64,000 bases of DNA from Cryptomeria japonica. Its lineage: Eukaryota; Streptophyta; Pinopsida; Cupressales; Cupressaceae. This document shows, in pieces, positions 34,873-46,848 of this stretch; within the stretch, counting starts at the first letter, position 1; each line of letters opens with the position of its first letter. Under the pieces are notes generated by a model. That model was not told the DNA's origin and ran no database searches. It was given only the letters and a program-made list of their open reading frames with translations. The stretch is from assembly GCF_030272615.1 (NCBI RefSeq), contig NC_081415.1, positions 624,961,740 to 625,025,739 of the forward strand, in the 5' to 3' direction. The translations under genes were made by a program, and so were the position numbers.

Positions 34873-37800
34873 ATGAGTTTTACAACAATAAGCCCTACTT
34901 ACACTATTCCCGTTAGACGAAGCCTGAGAATTAAGTCTTTCCGAGGTTTAATTACCGAGGAGATGGAACCTAATTTGAATAGCCTTTTTAACGAGGACAT
35001 GGGTAATTCCTCTAATCCTCCTGATGATGAAGAAGCTCTCCATGAGGTTTCTGAAGAACAAATTTCGAAATTGGATAACCAATTTGATGATTTTCGACAA
35101 TGGATGTCTCAAGAATACCCTCATAGTCAAGCTCTTCCTTTAATTGAGGGTCTAAAATGTATGCTTCAAAGTGATAAGAATGGAATTGATATTTTGCATG
35201 GTATTTCACACATTGTGGATTCGAATGTGATGCCTATGAAGAGTTGTGCCGAAACTTTAGGTTATACACAATCTCCTACTCAAGTCAATCATTCTATTCC
35301 TTTGACGACTTCTATTGCTAGCATACCTGCCTTTACATCAAACATAATGACCACTTCTATACAAGACATTCCTCCTATGATCACTAGTCATGGGGGCAAT
35401 CCCCCTTCTTCAATCAACCCTCTTCCTTCATTTAATCCGACTTCTTCATTCATTCCTTCAATGAGTGTTCCTATTACATCTTCACAAATGAACATGACGC
35501 AAGGGGGCAATTCATTTAACCATTCCATTCCTCCTTGTAGTGTTCCTCTTGTCCAATCATCCCCTATAATTGACTATCATAGAGTCCCACCACCTTACTC
35601 TTTACCTTCTTTCAATAACATAACACCTCCATCTCAATCTAACACATCTAATATGAACTCTTCGACTGAAGCGACCATTAACAATCTTGCACAAACTGTC
35701 TCTTCTTTACAGCAACAAATTGCCTCTATGAATCAATCTAAGTTTAGTGTGCCCACATTTGATGTTGCGAGCCCACTTTCTCTTGACATTGTCCGAGCTA
35801 TTCCCCCTAAACATGTTGAAATCCCGCATTTGGAACTTTATAATGGTAAAGGAGATCCTCTAACACATGTTAAGACCTTTCAAACAATATGTACTGATTT
35901 TGCTTATGACCAAAGGTTGCTTGCAAAACTGTTTACTAGAACATTAAGAGACAAAGCCCTACAATGGTATTGCTCATTGCCTTCCTATTCTATTAAATCT
36001 TTTGAACAACTTGCAAATGCTTTCATTCAACAATTTCAAAATAATATAAGTCCTAAAGTTACTTTGATTGATTTAATGGATTGTAAACAAGGTGTTAAAG
36101 AAAAAGTGACTGATTTCATTGGTAGATATAAGCATTTGTATGCTCAAATTTCTTTTCCAATGCCTGACAATGATATTCAAAGAATCTTTATTTCTAATTT
36201 ACAAAAAGATATTCGAGACAAACTTCTGTTTTCTGAGTTTACTTCTTTCCAACAGTTGTGTGCAACTCTTCACAATTATCAACTGACTGTGAGTCAAATG
36301 GAACAATCACATCCTATGGCTCCGAGTGATAAGGGTGATAACAGTCAACAACCATTTGGGAAGTTTAAACCAAACAGAGATTCCATCAAATTCAATGAAA
36401 ACATCATCAACAACAATGTGAATGCAGCATCAGGTGTGCCTCCTATTTCTAAGTTTTTCAAGAAAGAAAGAAAGTATACTCCTTTGAATGAATCATTGCA
36501 TAGTATTATGAATAAGTTATTGGAACAAAATGTTCTTACTCTTCCTCCTATAAGGCAAATTGATCCTGCAAAGATTACTTCACCTTATTTTGATAACAAA
36601 GCCTTTTGTCAATTTCATCGTCAGCCTGGGCATGATACTGAAAAATGTTTTTCTTTAAAGGGTAGAATTCAAGATTTGATTGATAATAATACTATTTCTG
36701 TTTCTGGAGTGAATGATAAAGGCAATACATCTGTAGCTCCTCCTAACCAAAATCTTCAGATTTTCACTGATCCATTACCTTCTCATACCTCTAATGCGAT
36801 TGAGGCTAATGATTCCTCTCTCTCATCTGCTGGTCTTGTGTCTATGGCTCCGAATGTGATTAACTTTGTAGAGCAGCAAGAAATCCCTAAAGAACCTTCC
36901 ATCACATTTGATTCCAGTGAAACCATCAGGGCACCTGATGGTCCTTTATACATAGTTGCAAAAGTTAAGGATACACCTTGCCGTGGAGTGCTTATTGATC
37001 CTTCGTGCATGGTTAATGTTATTACTGAAGAATTTCTTTTTACTTTGCAATTGAATCAAGTGATATATGACAAAACAGATGTGATTGTGAAATTATTTGA
37101 TGCATTTTTTTCTCCTGCAATTGGTTCTATTACATTGCCTATTGAGGTCCATAACAAATCCCTTGATGTAAACTTTGCTATTATTCCATCTTCCGAACAA
37201 TTTCATGTGAAGCTTGGCTATCCTTGGCTATCTTCCATGAAAGCTATTGCTTCTCCTATTCACAAGTGTTTGAAATTTCCCCATAATGGTGAAGTTGTTA
37301 CTATCAATCATAGTCTCTTTAAACCAGCTGAAAGAGCTTCTAGCGTTCCTATTGATTACTTTTGGCCTAAACAATTCCAATCTCTTCCTCCGCGAAGTGA
37401 TCATCTTTTCAAATCTTATCAAAAATGGAAAACAGATATGATCCTATCTTTAAGTGAACCTAGAACACCTAAACTTGATATTCCTATCGTTCTTGAGAAG
37501 GAAGTTCTTCCTTTGAAAGATAAAACTAATGTCTTTCCTCAAGAAGATTCCCAACCCGTTCCCATGGATGTGACTATGTCTATGCCTAATAAACCTTCTA
37601 AGAGTAGACCTATACCTCCTCGTCATGATGGACTTGGTCTCCTTCCTAAACCAAATATTCTTCCTTTATATGGAGCAGTCCCTCCTCCTTCTTTTTATAG
37701 AGAGAAGAGACCTCCTCCTTCTCCTATTTTCCAGCCTAAGAGACCACAACCTAAACACCCAAGTGATAAGGATGAGAACATTCCTCCTCCTCAATCTTCT

Positions 37801-38325
37801 CCACTTCCTACTAAGACTAGACGAAATCGTTCTGCACGTGAACGCCGACGAAAGCGTCATCTTAGGGCTCAAGCAGCTGCTTCTCAAACTTTGCAATCTC
37901 CAAAAACACCTTCAACAAGCATTATTCCATTTTCTCCTCAGCCGAGAATTGAGCCAAAATCTCCTAAACATAAGATGCATGATGGTCTTGATCCTGTACG
38001 AGTTAAAGATCCTATTTTTATAAATCTTGATGATGATATAGATGAAAATGTTATGCATGATGAAAATGTTAGTTCTCTTGCTTCTGATAGTGAATATGAA
38101 CTTGTTGATATTGATAACCATTTATCTAATGAATTTTCTAAAGCACTTATCCTAGCTCCTAGACAAGAACAATGTGGCTCGGAACATGAACATAGCCCTT
38201 GTTTGGATCTTGTGATAGCTCCATCTGCTGTGTTGGATGTTCCTCCTCTAGCGTGTTCCCTGCCTTCCCGAAACATTGATCAGCAAGATCGGGGGGTAGA
38301 TGACGTGCTAGACTGGTTACATTAG
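34873..38325 (+). CDS. Gag-protease polyprotein of nested gypsy, intact
   Basis: An uninterrupted ORF of 1150 residues. Residues 1-150 are acidic, and about 150-290 are Ser/Pro/Asn-rich linker. The Gag capsid spans about 310-480 (HVEIPHLELYNGKGDPLTHV, LRDKALQWYCSLP, VTDFIGRYKHLYAQISFPMP). A zinc-knuckle-like motif lies near 576-590 (FCQFHRQPGHDTEKC, C-x3-H-...-H-x4-C). The protease is near 690-825 (RGVLIDPSCMVNVIT, then VKLGYPWLSSMKAIASPIHK). There the canonical DTG/DSG triad reads DPS, so activity is doubtful. The last 250 residues are Pro-rich with a basic cluster (TRRNRSARERRRKRHLRAQ). It stops at LDWLH with no polymerase downstream. Intactness together with similar LTRs indicates a fairly recent insertion. 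Confidence 0.85.
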   Translation: MSFTTISPTYTIPVRRSLRIKSFRGLITEEMEPNLNSLFNEDMGNSSNPPDDEEALHEVSEEQISKLDNQFDDFRQWMSQEYPHSQALPLIEGLKCMLQSDKNGIDILHGISHIVDSNVMPMKSCAETLGYTQSPTQVNHSIPLTTSIASIPAFTSNIMTTSIQDIPPMITSHGGNPPSSINPLPSFNPTSSFIPSMSVPITSSQMNMTQGGNSFNHSIPPCSVPLVQSSPIIDYHRVPPPYSLPSFNNITPPSQSNTSNMNSSTEATINNLAQTVSSLQQQIASMNQSKFSVPTFDVASPLSLDIVRAIPPKHVEIPHLELYNGKGDPLTHVKTFQTICTDFAYDQRLLAKLFTRTLRDKALQWYCSLPSYSIKSFEQLANAFIQQFQNNISPKVTLIDLMDCKQGVKEKVTDFIGRYKHLYAQISFPMPDNDIQRIFISNLQKDIRDKLLFSEFTSFQQLCATLHNYQLTVSQMEQSHPMAPSDKGDNSQQPFGKFKPNRDSIKFNENIINNNVNAASGVPPISKFFKKERKYTPLNESLHSIMNKLLEQNVLTLPPIRQIDPAKITSPYFDNKAFCQFHRQPGHDTEKCFSLKGRIQDLIDNNTISVSGVNDKGNTSVAPPNQNLQIFTDPLPSHTSNAIEANDSSLSSAGLVSMAPNVINFVEQQEIPKEPSITFDSSETIRAPDGPLYIVAKVKDTPCRGVLIDPSCMVNVITEEFLFTLQLNQVIYDKTDVIVKLFDAFFSPAIGSITLPIEVHNKSLDVNFAIIPSSEQFHVKLGYPWLSSMKAIASPIHKCLKFPHNGEVVTINHSLFKPAERASSVPIDYFWPKQFQSLPPRSDHLFKSYQKWKTDMILSLSEPRTPKLDIPIVLEKEVLPLKDKTNVFPQEDSQPVPMDVTMSMPNKPSKSRPIPPRHDGLGLLPKPNILPLYGAVPPPSFYREKRPPPSPIFQPKRPQPKHPSDKDENIPPPQSSPLPTKTRRNRSARERRRKRHLRAQAAASQTLQSPKTPSTSIIPFSPQPRIEPKSPKHKMHDGLDPVRVKDPIFINLDDDIDENVMHDENVSSLASDSEYELVDIDNHLSNEFSKALILAPRQEQCGSEHEHSPCLDLVIAPSAVLDVPPLACSLPSRNIDQQDRGVDDVLDWLH

Positions 38326-39062
38326 CATAGCATATTCTCTCCTCCTCTCTTGTGTTACTTCTTCTATATGTTATTCTCATTCTTCTATTTGTTGTCCTTA
38401 GTGTTGTCTACTTGAGGATGATGCAAAGCATTGAGATCTCTCGATCTCTCTCATGTTGACTCAAAAGACACATGTGTTCCCTTCTTCTAGGTGACCTTCC
38501 TTGATTGGGGAATGAAGAACAATTATGCATACATACATATGATATACATGAATTATCATATAGCATACTGACCCCGAGGAAAGTGAAGTCACCTCGTGCT
38601 TTGTGTTTTGTGTCTATTATCCTTGGGCTTATCTCACACTTGGGGGCTAAATCCTTGTGATAACGTGCTCCTTTCCCTTTTTCATTTTCTTATATGTATC
38701 ACTACCTTAAAGCAATCACCCCTAGTGAGGCGTGTGCGATCGCTTTAATGTAGGGGGGCATACATCTCGTTCATATCTTTTCAAGATACTTGAAAATTTC
38801 TTGACAAATTTAGCTTTTCCTTGAAAATTTTTGATATCTTTCTTGCATGACTCATAGTGAGGGAACCTTGCTACTGACAGTCATGGTTCTCCCTCGTGAT
38901 CTTCCCTTTTACCTTGTCAATCGAAGTCATAAGATCCTTAGTCCACTGGGGGCTTGGTGTATCTTGCCTCCTTGACGTGGTGAAAGTTTTTCAATGTTGT
39001 TTCCTTGTACTTTACCAGAAGTATGAGCGTACGCTTATACTCCCGCTAAAGTGGGGGCTAAA
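38326..39062 (+). other. 3' untranslated region of nested gypsy
   Basis: No ORF. It has two purine-rich tracts: GTAGGGGGGCAT near 38750 and AAAGTGGGGGCTAAA abutting the 3' LTR at 39048-39062. The latter is the likely plus-strand primer. Confidence 0.65.
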
Positions 39063-40299
39063 TGTAGCGTCCTAAAATTGTGACACTTGCAATTTCGACT
39101 GCATTTCGGTCTTCACGATGGTGATGCAACACACAACCTGAATGGAGACCCTGAAACTTGCTCACGACACTAAAAACTGTATTTTTCAAGCACCCTGGCC
39201 TGAACCTCCTTGCACCCTGTTGTCCCGGGAGGTGGGACCAGAGCGCCCAGCGCCCTGGTCCCCCAGGACCATGGTGCCCAGCACCCTGGTCCCTGGGTCC
39301 TATTTTGGGCCCGGTCTCCTTTGGACTTCGGGTCTTTTTGTTTGCAATTTGGAAAATAAACTTTCCTGGTCGGCCTAAGGTCGGGAAAATCAGTCTATCA
39401 GCCCTAATTGACAAGTATATAAACTATATTTTCCTCTTTCATTCGATATGATGGAAAAGGCATGGAAACTATACTCAAGCATTCAAACATTCAAGTATTC
39501 CTTCAAGCAATTGATCATTTCAAGTCTCCATTCAAGGCTAAGTGTTCCATTCAAGACAAGGATTCAACCATTGAAGAGGAGATCACATACTACATGCTAC
39601 ATACAACATACAAACATACAACAACATACAACATCTATACCTTCGCACATAAGGATACAAACATCCTTAGAACAAGGTATTAGTACTTGTTTTACAGTCA
39701 TTTACATTTACAGCACTTGCTCATTTCTTGGTTAATTCCAAAACTGGGGTTTGACCTAATGGCAAACCCCTAATCCCTAAGCCCCCAATCGTCTTAGCTT
39801 TGCTGTGTGTAGGTTGTAGGTACGCGGCTGAAATTGAGGATCTGGAATCCTTGTGCAGAGATGAACAGATCCCCCTTCGTTTCGCGGATTTTTCGGAGGA
39901 CCGTGGCACCGGGCGCCATCATCCCGACAACTTTTGCTCAAATTTGTAGGACAACGCCGTATCGACATTTTACTGCTAATTCTAGGTCCGCAGCTTCATA
40001 CTGTATTCCTATCTCAGTTTATAAGCGAATCTTTGTCACTTTCTATGCATTCCTAGCTTAATCTTCCTATCAACATTCTTTACAAAAGAGGGTAGCCTTG
40101 CTGTCTTAACCCTTGAAACTCATTTAGCATCCAATCTGGCATTGCGTGGGATTGGATCTTGTGTGTTTCAACCCCTCTTTTGAATGTAAAGTCTCTCCCC
40201 TAAGTGAAAACCATCAACCCTAGTGAACCTCCCTTCTCTCTCCTTGGAGTTGGAAGAGGGGAGAGCAACTAGGGTTCGATCGCGATTTTCCGCTTTACA
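39063..40299 (+). repeat. 3' LTR of nested gypsy
   Basis: Same length (1237) as the 5' LTR, with about 38 differences by hand count, mostly C/T or G/A. It is followed directly by a copy of the primer site at 40303 and leader up to 40401. Confidence 0.88.
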
Positions 40300-40401
40300 T
40301 TTTGGTGAACCCGATGTGAACATCCTTTCTGATTTTTCATGCTTAGATCTGAAAAAATTGATTACATTTCCATGTTTGATCTTTTGCAAAATTTTAAAGG
40401 T

Positions 40402-43400
40402 TTTTGATCCCACCTCATGCTCTATCAGTGACTCTCTCATGAGATTGGTCATATCTCCAGAAGACATTAGGGAGATGATGTGCTTCCCAATTTTTGAAGC
40501 AACAAAGGTTTTCTTAGAAAGCTCATTGGAGGAGTTCTGGAGCACCAGGAGAGACACTTTGACTTTCTATCAAAGCACTCTCAATCAAAGTCTGTCTGCT
40601 AGACTTCCGAAGTTCCCTTTCTCCTACAGTGATCTAAAGAAAGATGACCTCAAGGAAATCTCTTCTACCTTGGCATGGCTGTGTGGTCATGACAGGGACC
40701 GGGATATCACAGCCTCCATGATGGGTTTTCTCTTCAAATGTAGGAAGCAAAGGGAATTATTTCACTTTGACTTCTCTGTAACTATTGCTAGGGCCATTAT
40801 TAAGCAGTTATCTGAGTTCCAGTAGTTGTGGTGCTTCAGATTCTCTTTAGCATTGGTGCACCTGCTTTTGCACCAAAATGAGAGTTTCTTCGGGCAGTTC
40901 ATGCGTTTGGCCACTTACGACAAATTTGGAAATGTAATGTTAGTGTCCTACTGGATGCCTCTACTGCTAGCCTCCTATGATTCATATCAATTTTTGGATC
41001 TGTTCATGACTCGCATGCTCAAAGACCTTGGAGTGATCCCCAATGAGACATTAGCCCATTTCTCCTAGATCTAGATGAACTGGATGCAAAATGAGCACCC
41101 TCCTTGCGACTAGTTCATGGGCCCTGATTTTTCTTTCATTTGAGTGCATGGGTTCTCCAAAGAACCTTTCCAGCTGCCCACTTACGTAACTGATCAAACC
41201 TTAGCTCTTGAAATGGCAAGGTAGTTAGTGAGGATCAAAGGAGCCACCGGGGCAAAAAAACATGATACCTCTCTCATCGAAGATAACAAGGCCATTGGCC
41301 CAATCACTCTAGTGAGAAGGAAAATTGTAGAAGAAGATGTCAAAGATGGTGCAGCTTGGTTTTGTAGTGATTGATGACTCTTAGAGATATGACCCTGACG
41401 GTTGCTTAAGAAAAAGAAAGAATGTTGTTAGGTATGAGCCTCGCAATTCACGGGCAGAGCGCACAAACCACCAGATTGATGACCCAAACCTATATGTGGG
41501 CCCTAATGATTTTTCTATCTTAGGACGCCCCCAATGGCTAAAGTTCTATTCTCCCTTGCAGAAGTTCAACCCCACGAAGCCTATCCCTCAGGCATTGTTG
41601 GAAAACATGAAGACTTTAGTTTGGTCTAGAAGGAAAAGGGAAGATTTTTGGGTCTATCAACAAGAGGTAAATCAGCCTAGAGCTAGCATCAAAAATGCCC
41701 CCCTGGATGAGCATTTTGAATAGGAATGGTGTAAGGTAAATAAATCTGATGATGAGACAGGTGACAGTTCTTCACGCGGGGACTCATCTCCAGAGGTTTC
41801 TGTGCGGTAGGTGGTAGAGGTTATAAATATCAAAGGGAAAGATCAAGAATCACAAATTATCCTTCCTTTAGATAGCGCAGCTCATAGGCCTCATTCGTGG
41901 GCTGGTAAGAGGTAGTCTGAGAAGCAATCTTGTGAGAGCCCTCTAAAGAAGAGGCAATATCCTAGCATGTCAGGAGGAAACCCGTCCTCTCAAATTCTAT
42001 AAACACCCTCAGATCTTCAGCGGCCACCTCCTTCCATTGTTCAAGTATGCCCCTTTTTTCCCTCATCTCTGGCTCAGGTTGTTTCTTCGGATGTCCCCAT
42101 GACTGCAATGCAGACTTCATCCACTACTGCTCTCACTTTAGCCCGAGCAGGTATGCCGGTTGATCCCAAAAATATGCTCTCGCAGGCCTCTGTCCCTTTC
42201 TCAGCCACGACTTTTATATCCATAGCGTTTCCCTCGCCAACATCAAAAACAACCCCCGTGTCACGTAGGCTAAGTTTTGGAGAATCCTCTCCTCAGGTTA
42301 TGGGAGTAGCATCCTCAATCCCTTTCCTATTAGGGGTTCCCCCATTTGTCCCATTATTTTTCCCGTCGGCTCTAGCCCATCCCATCCAGACTGCTTTTGT
42401 TGGGCCCATTTCATAATTCCCCTTTGCAGTTCCTCTTGGTGTAGCTTTTGTAGGTCAAGCTATCAATAATCCAGATGAGTTCCAATACCTAGTTGCTTAT
42501 GATAGAACTGCTCACCTGGGTAAGATGGGTAAGTCGAAGGAAAAATAAGGCACTCGTCCAACCCACCCTCATTTGCAAATGCATTTCAGTGAGAAAAAGG
42601 ATTGCCTCTACTTTGCAAATCTTTTTCCCAAGGTTGACAAGCCGAAATCTCAAATGAGACCAAATGATTACACGCTACAAGCCATCGACGTTAGTCTTCA
42701 AAGTGCCACGACATCTGACAAAGTAGAAATGATGGAGGAGACTTCAAAAGCCGTATCCACATATTTTATCAAGAAGAGTCACCATCTGGAAAAGCTCCAA
42801 GCAAAGAATGTTAGTCTCCGAGATTCCCTCACCTAGCAAAGAAAGGAAGATAAAGCCCGAAGCTCAGAAATCAATCATCTTCTAAGCCTGCTAGCTTAGG
42901 CTAATTCAAAAAAAGGGAAGTTATAGTCAGCCTTCAACAATGTGAGCTCTCAACTAAAAGGCCAAGAGGTGACAAGGAACGTGGCTCTGAAGGAATTGCA
43001 AGAGAAGGATGTGGAAATACAACAATTAAAGGCTGCCTCTAGGGATGTTACTCAGGTCCAGATGCAGCTGTGCGAAGAAATCCTTCTCAAAGAGGATTAT
43101 GCCCGTCAACTGAGTGAGGCCCAAGTATCACTATCTGAGGAAAAGACAAATTTTGAAGCAGAGCTAAAAGTGAGAGAGGCTAGTCTTGGACAATCCGGTG
43201 AGCGCATTTTAGAGTTGGAGACTCTTTTGTGGCATGAACAAGATCATGCATCACAATTTTAGCAAGATGTCCATAGTGGAGAGGCAAAGATCATTACGTT
43301 GGAGAATCAAGTGGCCATTGAACAAAGAAAATGCAGCTAGCTCCAGCAGGAGATGGTTGCGAAGGATAATGAAATTTCGCGGTTACTAAGCATTCCACCT

Positions 43401-44213
43401 CCGTAGTAGATTTCTCCAGATTTTTCTACCATGTTGACAAAGTTGTATGTTTCTCATTGGTTAAAGGTAAAGCAATACTACCCTTCCCTGCAGCCTATGC
43501 TAAGATTCCTTAGTGATGCACAGTCCCTCTTTGTCGAAGCCAATGCCCTCATTAGCAGTTCCATGCTTGTCATCGGTCCTAAGTTCCCGATAGCCTAGTG
43601 TTTTTTTCAGTTGCTGTATTCTACTCAGGATGAGGGACTAAGGGAGAAAGGGATTGCCGACTGTCAACAATTGATTAGAAAGATGAATGTTTTCATAAAC
43701 CAGCACAAGATAATCATGCAGGCTTCAGCAGCCCTGGCACCCTTGCAGTTTTTAGTTCCAGACATCAAGCGACATTTAGAGAGGTTTGTTTCATTGGGCC
43801 TGCCTTCTCCTTTTCCATGGATGATACTATGCTAGGGATTGAGAAAATTCTTAAGCCAGGTTGATCATTTGCAACAAGATAGAGCTTTCTTGTAGCGCCT
43901 AGGGAATCCTATTTCGGTGACTAAGCTGGAGTGTCTTTTACACCCTCTAGCCCAACTCTCTTCTCTCCTGAAGCAGATCCAGGATGAACTTGTACCCTTA
44001 CCTTTTAATGAAGTCATTTGCCTGGATTAATATTTCTAGAATTTAGAGGCGCAAGTTACGCTCTCTAAGGATGAATGGCTGCCTTTGTAGCAAGCCTTCG
44101 ATCTACTCCATCCCATTTTGGCATGAAGTCTAGTCTGTGAGCTAGCTATTTTGGGTTCCCATATTCTGCAAACAGAATTTTCCCTGTTAGTCACCAAGAA
44201 ATGTTCACATTAA
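40402..44213 (+). pseudogene. Sense extra ORF of large gypsy, coiled-coil rich
   Basis: Between the nested element and the 3' LTR the plus strand holds a long decayed reading frame of about 1,270 codons. One frame runs from 40402 to about 41345 (FDPTSCSISDSLMRLVISPE, STLAWLCGHDRDRDITASMM, FFGQFMRLATYDKFGNVMLV). After a frame change near 41360, a second frame runs to the LTR: a Ser/Pro-rich middle (41740-42420), then about 42570-43380 with strong heptad-like coiled coil (LKELQEKDVEIQQLKAA, RQLSEAQVSLSEEK). The final stop TAA, 44211-44213, lies within the first 12 bases of the 3' LTR. Stops are mostly TAG. I do not know the function. Its N-terminus is lost at the nested insertion. It resembles extra proteins reported in Tat-type elements only in position. 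Confidence 0.6.
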
Positions 44214-45272
44214 AAACCCTATGACTAAGGTTTTCAGCTAGGTTACCTTTTCACCTTTTTAGTTTTCTAGCAGCACAGGGCGCACAAGACAATTTTCGGC
44301 TCGATGTTACTTCCTCAGTCCATATTTGGCATTGAGTTTTTGGAGTAGCATGGTGGTGACAAATGGAAAGACATGCTAATTGGGTTTCTTTTCGGGACCC
44401 ACCTTTTAGCGCAGTAAGCAAGCGGTTACCCAACACCGTCATGTTTTAGCGGGTGCATTTCTATTTGAAAAGATTTTCTATCAGCTTGTCCGCGGTTAGC
44501 GAAATATTTTCAGTTCATGACAATATGAAGACCATTGCAGGCAAGGAGTGAAGTTTCCAGACCATTTTGCTGTGTGTGATCTTCAGGGCGACATGACATG
44601 GTTTTCTGTTCAGGGGTGGTTATGCCTTTTTGGCATGTCTGGGAGCTATTTTCCAGAGTCAAGGGCTCTATTTATGCTTGTTTTTTCCTTGTTATGAGGG
44701 GTTCAAAACTTTTGGAAGAACAATTAAGTTTACTTAGTAGGGATTTTAGCCTTTTAAAACTATTACTATTTTCTGTAGAAGGTTATTCAAATTGTGCTTG
44801 TCACTTTTATGATACTTCTTTCAGTATGATTTGATGGTCTTTTCTATATTGCTCTATTAGAATTCCAATAACTTTGTGAATACATCTACCTAAGATTTTG
44901 TTGATTAAACTATGTTTTGCACTTTTTATCTAGTAAATGCATGATGAGTATTTCCTTATGTTGCAAAGAAATTTAATTGTATCTTGGCTATGTTCCTAAT
45001 TCAGACTTGTAGATTTTTGAATGGGCTTATGAAAATCATATGTATTTGGATTTTGTATGCTCATGTCTTTAAAAAAATGCTCTAGTGTATCGCCTCAATA
45101 GTCTAGATTTATTGTTCTTAACATTTCCTTCTTTCCCCTTTTCCTCCAAACCCATAAGGAAGAGTCAGCTTCTCAATCTCGGAGGTTATTCAGTGGAACT
45201 CGCGCAACAAGTTTCCTATCACTGAATTTCCCATAAGGTTGTTCATTTCCAAGGTAAAATTTAGAGTCAACA
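44202..45272 (+). repeat. 3' LTR of large gypsy
   Basis: Copy of 24706-25777, followed by GTATC. No clear polypurine tract precedes it, because the extra ORF runs right up to it. Confidence 0.82.
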
Positions 45273-45277
45273 GTATC

Positions 45278-46848
45278 TTTACGCAAAGGCTTCTTGAAGA
45301 TGTTTGTTATCTGTTCCTTTATAGATACCTACTCCAATCTGATTTCCTTCTCATTTACCTTCTCCCTCAAGAAATGAAACTTTATTGATATATTCTTGGT
45401 CTTTTAATGCAGTACTAGGCTCTTAGAAATATTAATAGTACTTAAATTATCAGAATATATAGCAATAAGCTCATCAAAAATAACTTTGATATCCTTCAAC
45501 ATCTGCTTCATCTATATCACCTAATTATAGTTGATGGCAGCAACAATGTATTCAACTTATATGGTAGATAAAGAAATAGCATTCTGCTTCTTGCTCATCC
45601 ATGAAACCAATCTCTTTCCCAAGAAAAATGCACCCCCACTAGTACTCTTTATGTCATCAACATTACCTATCCAATCAACATCAATAAAAGACTCAAATAA
45701 AAACCATCATCTTTAGGATACCACAAACCAAAATTAATTGTCCCTTTCAAATATCTAAATATTCTTTTCACAACAACAACATCAGATTCCTTAGGATCAA
45801 CTTGAAATCTAGAAATAAAACATACAACATTCATAATATCTGGTCTAGTCTGAGTCAAATACAACAATCCACTAATCATAGATCTGTATCTAGTCTGATT
45901 TGCTTTTGGAGAATCATCATCCTTAGTCATCTTACATTTGGTCACCATAGGAGTACCAACTCGCTTTGCATCATCTAATCCAAACTTCTTCAACAATTCC
46001 TTCACATACTTAGATTGTGATATGAAAATATCTTTATCCAACTGAGTAATTTACAATCTCAAAAATAATTTCATCTCACCAATCATAGACATCTCAAACT
46101 CATTCTACATATCATCAACAAACTTCTTGTACAAACCATCATTTCCACCAAAAATAATGTCATCAACAAAAACTTCAACAATTAAGATGTTATCATGATC
46201 AATCTTGAAGTATAGATTACTATTAGCAGTACCTTTATTGAATTCAAGCTTCATCAAATACTTATACAATCTATCATACCAAGCTCTTGGGGCTTGCTTC
46301 AATCCATACAATTCTTTCTTCAATCTGCAAACCATGTCTTTCTCATCTGTCAACTGAAATCCATCCAGTTGCTCAATATAGACTTCTTCTTCCACCTCTC
46401 CATTAAGAAAGGTTGACTTGACATCTATCTAATAAACTTTGAAATATGTGTAAGCAACATAAGCAAAAAATAATCTAATAGCTTCAATTCTAGCTATTAG
46501 AGAAAAAGTCTCCTCAAAATCTATACCTTCCATCTGAGAATAACCCTTACAAACAAGTATTGTTTTATTCCTAACAACTTCACCTTGTTCATTCAACTTA
46601 GTCTGAAACACCCATTTAGTTCCAATTATATTTTTATCCTTAGTTCTAGGTACAATAATCCATGTATTATTCTTCTCAATTTGATTCAATTCTTCTTCCA
46701 TTTCTTTAACCCAATTTTCATCTTTGCAAGCTTCATCAACATCCTTAGGTTGAATCTTAGAAATCAAGCAATACACTTCAACAATTCTTCTCCTAGTCAT
46801 CACACATCTATTCTTATCACCTATGATCCAATTCTCTAAATGATTCAA
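45278..46848 (-). pseudogene. RT and RNase H of outer copia
   Basis: Minus strand, read from high to low coordinate. RT starts near 46730 with WVKEMEEELNQIEKNNTW and IIGTKWVFQTKLNEQG, then [36 protein letters not shown] (first Asp), [17 protein letters not shown] and [11 protein letters not shown], the copia active-site box (usually YVDD). Then come LGLLYLTQTRPDI-type connection and a decayed RNase H that continues across the gypsy insertion into 24705-24646. TAG stops at former Gln or Trp codons and frame changes make it non-functional. Confidence 0.8.

Larger units (their letters stand above)
32463..40401 (+). mobile_element. Nested gypsy with gag-protease only
   Basis: LTRs at 32463-33699 and 39063-40299 (both 1237 bases, roughly 3% different by hand count, mostly transitions), both TG...CA. 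A primer-like site TGGTGAACCCGATGTGAA follows the 5' LTR at 33703, and a purine-rich tract AGTGGGGGCTAAA precedes the 3' LTR. It codes for one 1150-residue Gag-protease protein and no RT, RNase H or integrase, so it is a non-autonomous element. Oddly, the 3' LTR is followed by about 100 bases of primer site and leader (40300-40401), as if a second copy began there, and there is no target duplication (left flank CTAGT). Confidence 0.85.
24706..45272 (+). mobile_element. Large Ty3/gypsy element, Tat-like, 20.6 kb with nested insert
   Basis: LTRs at 24706-25777 and 44202-45272 (1072 and 1071 bases, about 10% different by eye), both TG...CA, with perfect GTATC duplications at 24701-24705 and 45273-45277. 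Removing the nested gypsy (32463-40401) leaves about 12.6 kb. The order is gag, protease, an RNase H-like domain, RT, RNase H, integrase, then an antisense ORF and a long sense ORF before the 3' LTR. Extra ORFs after integrase and a second RNase H are features known from the plant Tat lineage, which is why I place it there; I could not run a phylogeny. All coding parts carry stops. Confidence 0.88.

Noticed and set aside
37625-38276. ORFs in other frames over the Gag-protease C-terminus
   Set aside because: Shadows of the intact 1150-codon frame.
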